From: Opitutales bacterium
GTDB taxonomy: Bacteria > Verrucomicrobiota > Verrucomicrobiia > Opitutales > JAFGAQ01
DNA length: 11,404 nucleotides
Assembly (NCBI GenBank): GCA_028704125.1
Contig: JAQVLM010000050.1
Coordinates: 1-11,404 of the forward strand
Direction: 5' to 3'
A model generated the notes under the pieces. The model was not told the origin of the DNA. It ran no database searches and was given only the letters and a program-made list of their open reading frames with translations. Both the position numbers and the translations under genes were made by a program. Shown here in pieces: positions 1 through 6,500 of the stretch. The first letter of the stretch is position 1. The number at the start of each line of letters is the position of its first letter.

Positions 1-37
1 TCTTCAGGTTTTTTCGTGGAATGTTAAAATGGGCAGC

Positions 38-847
38 TCAAGCATCACCCCATGCGAGCGCACCGAGCCGTCCGGCGCACTGCTGGCCACCCTCGGCACC
101 AGCCCGAAGCGCAGATGCGATATCACCGGAGCGCATCCATTCCACGCTACAGGAGGACTGAAACGCGTCTCCGCATCCGGTGGTATCGACGACCCGGTCG
201 AGCGGAAGCGCATCCTGCCTCCAACTCCGCCCGCCCTTCATTGCCACACTCCCCCCGGCTCCCAGCGTCAACACAATCAGGGCGTCCGGGGATTCCTTTG
301 AAAGCGCCAGCAGACGATCCATCTGCACAAGCTCCCCTCCGATGTAAGCGATATCGATGCTGGCGATGGTCCTTTCCAGCGGTTCCCACTCTGGCAAATG
401 CAGGAAATCCACGAACAGCTTTGTGTTGGCAGGCTTGCGCTGGATCGCCTCCGCAAAGTCCGGCGCATTGAAATGCGTGGACCACACCGGACAGCTCAGG
501 ATGTGATCCCAATCTTCCTCCGACATCCGGTACCGCTCATAAGCGCCACCCGACCAGGCTCCGGGAAGCCCCGAACGCTCGCCCTGCACATCCACCACCA
601 ATCGGTTGGACGCCGTCTTTTCGGACTTCAGCACGTGAAAAGCCGACCGATCCACCCCATGGGCACGCAGCAGATTAGCTATCCGCTCTCCCGCTTCATC
701 ACCTCCCACGGCACCCGCAAACAAGGTGGCGCAGCCCAACTCCCGGAACCTCACGGACTGATTCAAGGCGTTTCCACCCGGGAAACGGGTGGAAAACTGA
801 GGGTAGAAGTCGACACATGCCACACTGAAACAAGCAACTTTGATCAT
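38..847 (-). CDS. PfkB-family carbohydrate kinase, FrlD-like (fructosamine kinase-like)
   Basis: This 269-residue cytoplasmic protein has the length and both signatures of the PfkB/ribokinase family. The N-terminal sugar-binding motif PGGNALNQSV lies at residues 23-32. The C-terminal motif DTTGCGDAF lies at 221-229 and contains the anion hole and catalytic base Asp227; Cys replaces the more usual Ala of DTxGAGD. The N-terminus (ACVDFYPQFS...GGNA.N) and the short C-terminus resemble E. coli FrlD, fructoselysine 6-kinase, which phosphorylates Amadori products with ATP; this comparison is from memory. Substrate identity is inferred, and another PfkB sugar kinase is possible. The start ATG has no Shine-Dalgarno sequence, but a TTGACA-containing promoter lies upstream. 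No other frl gene is visible, since the gene's 3' end is 37 bases from the window edge. It appears unrelated to the CRISPR genes. Confidence 0.88.
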   Translation of the reverse strand: MIKVACFSVACVDFYPQFSTRFPGGNALNQSVRFRELGCATLFAGAVGGDEAGERIANLLRAHGVDRSAFHVLKSEKTASNRLVVDVQGERSGLPGAWSGGAYERYRMSEEDWDHILSCPVWSTHFNAPDFAEAIQRKPANTKLFVDFLHLPEWEPLERTIASIDIAYIGGELVQMDRLLALSKESPDALIVLTLGAGGSVAMKGGRSWRQDALPLDRVVDTTGCGDAFQSSCSVEWMRSGDIASALRAGAEGGQQCAGRLGALAWGDA

Positions 848-1167
848 GAAGGTGGATGGTTTGGGGTAAACTCGACGATCGGATTTCTGTAGACCAGATC
901 ATGGATCATCCAGCGCAACCCTGTCAAAACACCGGCATGAGGATACAATTCACATATATGACCCCATTGCCCTGTCCGGATCGATGTTGCATCGCCGCCC
1001 TCCATCAAGGTAGGATAATTTACTACATAAAATCTCCGACATTTATACCCGGACCCCAGCCGGGCAATGCCCCGTTCGGATTTGAGGGATTCCATTCCCT
1101 TGAAAAATATACCCTCCCCAAAATGCTCAAAAAACTAACTCTCGGAATCACAACCATCACCCCATTC
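848..1167. other. Divergent intergenic region between the kinase gene and the exported-protein gene
   Basis: About 320 bases separate the two divergent genes. The left part holds the minus-strand promoter candidate. On the plus strand the frame of the following gene is open back to 856, but that stretch reads as low-quality coding sequence ahead of a clear signal peptide, so I treat it as untranslated. A weak plus-strand promoter guess is TTGCAT (987-992), 18 bases, then TAGGAT (1011-1016). There is no RNA gene or convincing repeat here. Confidence 0.4.
898..927 (-). promoter_or_regulatory. Candidate sigma70-type promoter for the PfkB kinase gene
   Basis: Reading the minus strand, a perfect TTGACA -35 box (922-927) is followed after 18 bases by CATGAT (898-903, four of six matches to TATAAT). 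This would start transcription about 45 bases before the kinase ATG. It was found by eye only. Confidence 0.35.
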
Positions 1168-3318
1168 ATGAAAACGAAACCGCACCGCACCAACACTTCT
1201 ATTCATCGTGTCGCGACCCTGCTCTTGTCTGTCGGGACGTTCGTTTTGCCAATGGTGCCCATGCAAGCCGATGAAACCGAGGACATCCGCGCCCTCAGAA
1301 AGGCTCGTGCAGAGGCCTCCTATCTTGAAATGAAAGGCGACCGTCAAGGGGCAATTGAAGCCTACGAGCGCAGCTTGCAGATCCAGCACGACGAGGCAAT
1401 CGCACAAAGGACCCAGCAGTTGAAATCGGATCAACAAAAGGCGTCAGACACAACCGGAGGCGATGTTTTTGCGGTCATCCAACCGGGAAGCCGCATGGCC
1501 ACTCTCAAGGTCATCGATTACAGCCAGGCACGCCGGTTGCTCGATCCTAAAACTTCTTCCACTATCATCGAGGCGTTCGTTAACAGCGGAGAAGTCACCG
1601 AACCAGAAAAAGGCGCGCTAGAGGCTTATCTCGCCGTTTTAGCGCCATCGATGGGAGGAATCGAAGCATTCACTAACATCACCACGCTCGGTGGTGCCTT
1701 TGCTGGAGGCTTTGGCTCGGTTTTCGGAGAGTTTGGAGCACGTCTCTCCACTGAAATCTCAAAATTCGCAGGCTACGCTAACCTTTTAATCGCAGCCGGA
1801 CAAACCTATAGCGACATCACCACAAAGGGCTGGCAAGCCAAGGAAACAGGAGCAGGGGTCTACAAAAACCTGGCCGGAAATTTCTCGACTCTGGCTTCTT
1901 TGTGGCGAGGCCCCTATGTTGAGTCTGCACGGGCATTCTCACTGAATCTGGGTTTTGCAGCAGTGTTTGTCTTCGGATTCACCATCGATCAGGTCGTAAA
2001 CGAAGCCCAAGGCATCCGCGATGCCACCATAAGGGACGTGCACTCCGCCTATTTTTCCGCAAGCAGTAGCGCATACCGGAGCGATGAGGACTGGTTCAAC
2101 CTGTTTGTCGATTATTACAACCGCACAATGCAAAACCCCAACGACCCGAGCTCCGCATTTGCGCAGGCCTATCAATCCATGAGAAACGATGTCGAATCCT
2201 ACATCGTCGGCTATTGGGAACACGGAGCAAACGATATCTTCACCATTCTCGAGGCCGGAAGAAAGTTCAACTACAACGCCAGCGAGACCGAACGGGCCTT
2301 GCTCGACTCCATAGCCCGAAAAAACCTCTACGCCCGGCTCAACAAAAATGTGCTGCCCAAGGTCCAGCGGTTCATGCAATCCCGTTTCAATGAGGAAGCC
2401 GCATCAGCTATGGATAAGCTCTGCGAGCCGGTCAACCGCATCATGAGGCTAAGTATATTTGAATCTCAGCCCGACGAGTTTGAAGAACGCCATTTCGCGG
2501 GATACAACCTGCGTTTCGGCACCACTCGAAGCGATGGGGACCTCCTCCTGATTGATCAGCCCGAATGGCAATTCACCCTCCCAACTCTTGAAGAGGAGCC
2601 GACCCCATTGGACATCAGTATGACCGTTCTCGGCTACCTTCAGGCAGGTGCCCCCAACACCCTCCTGCTCTTTGAACCCGGCAAACAACCCGATTTGGAA
2701 GCCGCCATCAAAGTGCCCTTTCAAATGAACGACCTTTTTGTGGATGTTGACCTGGCGAACACTAACCGGAAGAAAAAAAACGGCCTTATTGGATTCACAG
2801 GTAACAGCAACGGCTCACCCAGAGGAGGAAGCCAGTTAAAAGATGCCGTCTCAAACGCCTTCGGTTTTTGTGGAAATGTCCGGCTACAAAAATCGGGCCC
2901 GGGCAGGTATCGCCTGACGATCCCCGCCCATGCCGCTGAATCCGTTGAAGAAATGAAAGGTTCAGACGGAACGGTCGACGTCCGCTTCGAACACTTCAAC
3001 AAATCCAGCGACTTGGTATTTGAAGGCCCGTTCGATCCAGAGAAAGGCGACGGAACCCTCAACTATGAAGCAGGCACACTCAAGGCCGGATTCACTCGAA
3101 CCTTCTTCGGACCTAGGGGCGAACAGGAAGTCTATGTTTCGTCCGATGAATGGCAGATTCTCGAGGGGTATCTGGTTGTCAAAAAAGACTCGCCATGGGA
3201 AAACACCAGCGAAGTCTACGTAGAATTCCGTTTTCGTTTCCGAAGGCTCGTCAACGGGAAGAACCTTGAGCCGGAAGAAAACAGTCTTCATTTCAGACTT
3301 CCAGGAATATACGATTGA
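1168..3318 (+). CDS. Large exported protein of unknown function
   Basis: I do not recognise this 716-residue protein. With the start at 1168 it begins with a basic N-terminus (MKTKPHR), a hydrophobic core around residues 15-30 (VATLLLSVGTFVLPMV) and a possible signal peptidase site after PMQA (residue 34), so it is probably exported to the periplasm or beyond. Residues 37-90 are a charged helical segment with one TPR-like helix pair (SYLEMKGDRQGAIEAYERSL). Residues 155-275 are unusually rich in Gly, Ala and Phe, with hydrophobic stretches around 171-190 and 258-274 that could be membrane-active. The C-terminal third is mixed beta-type sequence without a familiar motif. An in-frame ATG at 1123 would add 15 residues ahead of the signal sequence. 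No Shine-Dalgarno sequence is visible at either start. Its divergent orientation to the kinase and the gap before the regulator suggest it is transcribed alone. Confidence 0.75.
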   Translation: MKTKPHRTNTSIHRVATLLLSVGTFVLPMVPMQADETEDIRALRKARAEASYLEMKGDRQGAIEAYERSLQIQHDEAIAQRTQQLKSDQQKASDTTGGDVFAVIQPGSRMATLKVIDYSQARRLLDPKTSSTIIEAFVNSGEVTEPEKGALEAYLAVLAPSMGGIEAFTNITTLGGAFAGGFGSVFGEFGARLSTEISKFAGYANLLIAAGQTYSDITTKGWQAKETGAGVYKNLAGNFSTLASLWRGPYVESARAFSLNLGFAAVFVFGFTIDQVVNEAQGIRDATIRDVHSAYFSASSSAYRSDEDWFNLFVDYYNRTMQNPNDPSSAFAQAYQSMRNDVESYIVGYWEHGANDIFTILEAGRKFNYNASETERALLDSIARKNLYARLNKNVLPKVQRFMQSRFNEEAASAMDKLCEPVNRIMRLSIFESQPDEFEERHFAGYNLRFGTTRSDGDLLLIDQPEWQFTLPTLEEEPTPLDISMTVLGYLQAGAPNTLLLFEPGKQPDLEAAIKVPFQMNDLFVDVDLANTNRKKKNGLIGFTGNSNGSPRGGSQLKDAVSNAFGFCGNVRLQKSGPGRYRLTIPAHAAESVEEMKGSDGTVDVRFEHFNKSSDLVFEGPFDPEKGDGTLNYEAGTLKAGFTRTFFGPRGEQEVYVSSDEWQILEGYLVVKKDSPWENTSEVYVEFRFRFRRLVNGKNLEPEENSLHFRLPGIYD

Positions 3319-3341
3319 TAGCACTCTCTCCAGCAGAAACG

Positions 3342-3378
3342 CGTCATCCTCTCGCAAAACAATCTGCGCAAATCTGCG
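3342..3378. repeat. Degenerate third copy of the intergenic repeat seen at 4985 and 6276
   Basis: The segment beginning CGTCATCCTCTC and containing AATCTGCG-AAATCTGCG matches 4985-5021 and 6276-6312 at about 32 of 37 positions. The similarity continues loosely to about 3388 (GATAAATCTC). It lacks the other parts of the longer duplication, so it is an independent copy of the same repeat family and not part of the KilA-N flanking duplication. Confidence 0.6.
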
Positions 3379-3662
3379 GATAAATCTCACGCCCGACTCA
3401 AGGAATAATCCACACATAACCACAGGGTTGGAGAAGGCTCCAGAGACCAGAAGGTTTGTTGTCGACAAAAGGCCAGGGGGCCCATCCGCAATTTACTGAG
3501 GAATCGAAATACGTCACAACACATAGGCATCGTGGAACAACCCCTCAAACCCGGAAGCCAACAACGGAACGAATCGGGTTCAAGTGGGTATTCTTCGCAC
3601 CCGGACATTCCATGTCCACCAACCGTGCTAGGGTGATCGCTGTCATCACTCTCTCATTCCAG

Positions 3663-3701
3663 AGATCCGGCGGGGAACCCTCTCTCGTCCCGGCCGGATC
3701 T
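3663..3701. repeat. Inverted repeat upstream of the WYL regulator
   Basis: The arm AGATCCGGC (3663-3671) is the exact reverse complement of 3693-3701. After a G:G mismatch the stem continues four more pairs (GGGA with TCCC), leaving an 11-base loop. No T-run follows, so a rho-independent terminator is unlikely. It lies about 95 bases before the regulator start and could be an operator, a REP-like element or an mRNA structure. Confidence 0.6.
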
Positions 3702-3796
3702 GCTGAGAAAATCATCTGCAATCTATGGAAACACGGCCTTGCATGCATACCAACGTGCGCTAATCTGAAGGACACCCCTTGCCCATTTTGCTGCCC

Positions 3797-4849
3797 ATGA
3801 AAAAGAAGAAAGCCAGAGAGCCTCACGTCAGTTTCCACCGCTTGCACCACATCCATCTGGCGTTCGTCAATCATCGCAACGTATCCACCGCCAAGCTTGC
3901 GGAGGAACTGGAGGTCTCGGAACGCACCATCCGCAGGGACATGGAGCAGCTCCGCTCTGAACACGGGCTTGTCATCGACTACGAACCGGGTACCCATACC
4001 TGGTTCTGTGCGGATCCAGGCGGCACGCTTCCCCTTTTTCAGGTCACAGCAAACGAGACCATCGCCTTGACTCTCGCGAACCGCACCTTCGCCGCGTGGC
4101 ATGGGACCGGCCTTGGCCAAGCCCTTGAATCCATCCTCACCAAACTCGGAAAAGCGGTCAGCGGGGCGATGACCCTCCCCGTCACGGACATCGCCCCGCT
4201 CTACCAGCCGGACACTAACGCCTCACGCGAACACCGCTTTACACCCAAGCTCATCCAAGCCATTCAGCAACACGAAGTCATCCGGATCGATTACCGCAAA
4301 CCCCGGAAAACAGCGCAACCGGAGCCACGCGAGATCTGGCCGCTCCGCCTGGCCTGCCGGGACTCCACCTGGAGCCTCGTCGCCTGGGATCCAAAGGTCA
4401 ACGAACTCCGCACCTTTGTGCTGTTGCGCATCCAGTCGGTCGAGACGCCCTCCGGTCGTCCCAAGTTTGTTCCCCCCGATGGTATCGACCTCGACCAGCG
4501 CCTGCACCATGCGCTCGGGCTATGGTCGGGAGACGAAGTATTCGAAGTAGCGGTCCGTTTCGACGCCGAAGCGGCCCCCTACCTGCGCGAGAAACCATGG
4601 CATCCCACCCAGAGCATCGAGGAATTGCCCGATGGCGGCCTGATCGCCCGCTTCTCGCTCAACCACCTCATGGATGTTCAGGCAAAAATCCTCTCATGGG
4701 GAGAGCATGCCGAAGCCCTCGAACCACCCGAGCTCCGCCATAAACTCGCATCCATCGCGGCCAAGCTCGCCCAGACATACGATCACCCGCATGAAGAAGA
4801 AAATCCTTTAGCCACACAGATCACAAACTCCACAAAGTTCTACGAATAA
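3797..4849 (+). CDS. WYL-domain transcriptional regulator (HTH-WYL-WCX)
   Basis: This 350-residue protein is a probable ligand-responsive DNA-binding regulator. Residues 12-55 form a DeoR/HTH_11-type winged helix-turn-helix with recognition helix SERTIRRDMEQL (41-52). A linker follows, then a WYL domain at about 158-216 (IRIDYR at 162-167, WPLRL at 181-185, and TWSLVAWD in the WYL position with Ser replacing Tyr). A WCX-type C-terminal domain covers about 246-326. WYL proteins commonly sit beside phage-defence and CRISPR loci and bind nucleic acid or nucleotide ligands. Its place immediately upstream of cas3, before the KilA-N insertion, suggests it controls the cas operon. I chose ATG 3797; TTG 3779 would add six residues and is preceded by AAGGA at good spacing, the only good Shine-Dalgarno match I noticed at a gene start here. 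The last about 13 residues look like read-through into an interspersed repeat. Confidence 0.9.
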   Translation: MKKKKAREPHVSFHRLHHIHLAFVNHRNVSTAKLAEELEVSERTIRRDMEQLRSEHGLVIDYEPGTHTWFCADPGGTLPLFQVTANETIALTLANRTFAAWHGTGLGQALESILTKLGKAVSGAMTLPVTDIAPLYQPDTNASREHRFTPKLIQAIQQHEVIRIDYRKPRKTAQPEPREIWPLRLACRDSTWSLVAWDPKVNELRTFVLLRIQSVETPSGRPKFVPPDGIDLDQRLHHALGLWSGDEVFEVAVRFDAEAAPYLREKPWHPTQSIEELPDGGLIARFSLNHLMDVQAKILSWGEHAEALEPPELRHKLASIAAKLAQTYDHPHEEENPLATQITNSTKFYE

Positions 4850-4866
4850 TGGATTTAGAGTCTCAT

Positions 4867-5209
4867 TCTCTGTGTTCTATGTGCCCTTTGCTTCGCGCTA
4901 TCGCTTGAGTGTCGCCTATGGCTCGAAAGTGGCTAAATCTCCCATATCCCATTCTTCCATCGCCAACCCTCTCCAACACAAACACGTCATCCTCTCCCAT
5001 GATAATCTGCGAAAATCTGCGCCATCTGCGGACAAATCCCTCAAATAACTCAAAGCCCCAGCATCACACATTTTTTACTAAACAATCCACCCGCTCCGCC
5101 GATAACCAAAACCTGTATACACCCGTCCCACCGCAGGAAATTCCTACGACCCACCCCTCACGTTTTCTGACCTGCCATGACCTTTCCTGACCTCTTCCGC
5201 GCCGCCACA
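4867..5209. repeat. Left copy of a direct duplication of the cas3 upstream region
   Basis: Bases 4867-5132 match 6158-6423 at a constant offset of 1291 with only three mismatches in 266 positions (4883, 4924, 5109). From 5133 to about 5209 the two copies still align, with a one-base length difference, but are clearly diverged. The aligned part ends shortly after the cas3 start codon. The block is gene-free and contains repeat wording of the verrucomicrobial interspersed type (CTGTGTTCTATGTGCCC near the left end and AATCTGCG units near 5003-5030). It begins 17 bases after the WYL stop codon. Confidence 0.95.
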
Positions 5210-5245
5210 GAAAGGTTTTCCTTAGGATTCCCGGCTAACGAGTAG
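5177..5245 (+). pseudogene. Truncated 5' stump of a cas3 gene
   Basis: ATG at 5177 reads MTFPDLFRAAT, matching the true Cas3 start MTFLDLFHAAT at nine of eleven residues. The frame then leaves homology (ERFSLGFPANE) and stops at 5245 after 22 codons. Of five differing codons in the aligned part, three changes are silent and two alter residues. It is a non-functional remnant left where the KilA-N segment joins the duplicated cas3 upstream region. Confidence 0.8.
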
Positions 5246-5281
5246 ACCTGCGTAAACTAATCCATCAACGATCTCCATCGC

Positions 5282-6115
5282 GTGAAAAAGAAAACCACCC
5301 TCGCCAAGATCAACGTAAAAGGCACTGAGATCGCCATCGTTCAGTTTGAAGATGAGGATTATGTCTCACTCACTGATATGCTCAAAGCCAAGGATGGAGA
5401 CTTTTTCATCTCCGATTGGCTTCGCAACCGCAACACCGTGGAGTTTCTTGGAATCTGGGAAACCGTCCACAATCCGCATTTTAATTCCGGCGAATTCGCC
5501 ACAATAAAAAGTCAGGCCGGTCTCAACAGCTACAAACTCAGCGTCAAAGAATGGGTAGAGAAAACCAACGCAATTGGCCTTCAAGCGAAAGCCGGTCGCT
5601 ACGGAGGCACCTACGCCCACCGTGATATCGCCTTTGAGTTCGGAATGTGGATCAGTCCCGAGTTCAAAATTTATCTTATTAAAGAGTTCCAACGCCTCAA
5701 AGACGACGAGAACCGCCGCCTCTCCCTTGCTTGGGACCTCAACCGCACCCTCGCAAAAATCAACTCCCGCATCCACACCGACGCCATTCAGGAACACCTC
5801 ATCCCGGCGGAAATCACCCCAAAGCAAGCCTCGATCACCTATGCCACTGAAGCCGACCTCCTCAACGTCGCCCTCTTTGGCGTGACCGCCTCCCAGTGGC
5901 GCGAGGCCAACCCCGACAAGGACGGCAACATGCGCGACCACGCCAGCCTCGAACAACTCCTCGTCCTCGCCAACCTTGAGAACATGAACGCCGAACTCAT
6001 CCACATGAACCTGCCCCAGTCCGAACGCCTACAGCGCCTCAACACCATCGCCATCCGCCAAATGCAAACCCTCACCGCTCACACCCTCAAACACCTAAAG
6101 GGAGGATTCGCATGA
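5282..6115 (+). CDS. KilA-N domain-containing protein
   Basis: This 277-residue protein carries a KilA-N DNA-binding domain over about residues 20-145. Familiar family wording includes DYVSLTDML, ISDWLRNRNTVEFLGIWE, QAGLNSYKLSVKEWVEKTNAIG, KAGRYGGTYAHRDIAFEF and WISPEFKIYLIKEFQRLKDDE. KilA-N proteins are typical of phages, large DNA viruses and stand-alone bacterial genes; their cellular role is poorly defined. The C-terminal half is charged and helical (DENRRLSLAWDLNR), followed by a region similar to the conserved tail of the bacterial versions. The start is GTG, without a visible Shine-Dalgarno sequence. The gene lies between two direct repeats of the cas3 upstream region, so it is an insertion into the CRISPR locus. 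Its stop codon forms the left end of a perfect 23-base palindrome. Whether it acts on the cas genes is unknown. Confidence 0.93.
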   Translation: MKKKTTLAKINVKGTEIAIVQFEDEDYVSLTDMLKAKDGDFFISDWLRNRNTVEFLGIWETVHNPHFNSGEFATIKSQAGLNSYKLSVKEWVEKTNAIGLQAKAGRYGGTYAHRDIAFEFGMWISPEFKIYLIKEFQRLKDDENRRLSLAWDLNRTLAKINSRIHTDAIQEHLIPAEITPKQASITYATEADLLNVALFGVTASQWREANPDKDGNMRDHASLEQLLVLANLENMNAELIHMNLPQSERLQRLNTIAIRQMQTLTAHTLKHLKGGFA

Positions 6116-6135
6116 GGTCGCAAATTGCGACCTCA
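6113..6135. repeat. Perfect 23-base palindrome overlapping the KilA-N stop codon
   Basis: The arm TGAGGTCGCAA (6113-6123) and the arm 6125-6135 are exact reverse complements around a central A at 6124. The first three bases are the KilA-N stop codon. No T-run follows on either side, so a terminator is less likely than a dispersed palindromic repeat or a protein-binding site. A related 23-base palindrome lies inside cas3 at 6702-6724. Confidence 0.85.
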
Positions 6136-6157
6136 AACCAGCAACTCAACCTTCCTC

Positions 6158-6500
6158 TCTCTGTGTTCTATGTACCCTTTGCTTCGCGCTATCGCTTGAG
6201 TGTCGCCTATGGCTTGAAAGTGGCTAAATCTCCCATATCCCATTCTTCCATCGCCAACCCTCTCCAACACAAACACGTCATCCTCTCCCATGATAATCTG
6301 CGAAAATCTGCGCCATCTGCGGACAAATCCCTCAAATAACTCAAAGCCCCAGCATCACACATTTTTTACTAAACAATCCACCCGCTCCGCCGATAACCAT
6401 AACCTGTATACACCCGTCCCACCTCAAGGACTCCTACTACTCACCCCTCCACTTATCTGATCTGTCATGACATTTCTTGATCTCTTCCATGCCGCCACCG
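6158..6500. repeat. Right copy of the duplication; present-day cas3 upstream region
   Basis: This is the partner of the left copy and directly precedes the intact cas3, whose first eleven codons belong to the alignable part. The cas operon promoter should lie here or be supplied from upstream, but I see no convincing -35/-10 pair. Open frames crossing the block simply translate the repeat and are not genes. Confidence 0.93.

Larger units (their letters stand above)
3319..3796. other. Gene-poor region between the exported-protein gene and the WYL regulator
   Basis: No convincing gene lies here; the open frames on both strands lack recognisable protein sequence. It holds a degenerate interspersed-repeat remnant (3342-3378), a 15-base palindrome (GGACAT-TCC-ATGTCC, 3603-3617) and a stronger inverted repeat (3663-3701). 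A weak promoter guess for the regulator is TTGCAT (3739-3744), 16 bases, then TAATCT (3761-3766). AAGGA at 3768-3772 sits 6 bases before an in-frame TTG (3779), an alternative start for the regulator. Confidence 0.5.

Noticed and set aside
3456..3800. 114-codon plus-strand frame before the WYL gene
   Set aside because: The composition is uncharacteristic and no motif is visible. It crosses the inverted repeat and runs into the WYL start in another frame.
3545..4120. 191-codon minus-strand frame antisense to the WYL gene start
   Set aside because: It is a shadow of the well-supported WYL gene in GC-rich sequence and has no recognisable domain.
4985..5042. Short repeated AATCTGCG/ATCTGCG words that could suggest a CRISPR array
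   Set aside because: The units are short, adjacent, unevenly spaced and without regular spacers. They recur as part of an interspersed intergenic repeat, so no CRISPR array is present.
4909..5190. 93-codon plus-strand frame in the left repeat copy
   Set aside because: It reads through repeat sequence and the cas3 stump in a different frame from the copy at 6112, so it is not a conserved gene.
5366..6004. 212-codon minus-strand frame antisense to KilA-N
   Set aside because: The opposite strand encodes a clear KilA-N protein; this frame is low-complexity (Val, Gly, Glu rich) and arises from codon bias.
6113..6135. Palindrome after KilA-N as a rho-independent terminator
   Set aside because: It has no T-run after the stem on either strand, and the stem includes the stop codon itself. 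A dispersed repeat or binding site fits better.
6112..6339. 75-codon plus-strand frame beginning on the KilA-N stop (MRSQIATS...)
   Set aside because: It merely translates the palindrome and the duplicated intergenic repeat. No protein-like conservation is visible, and the corresponding stretch of the left copy has no equivalent start.
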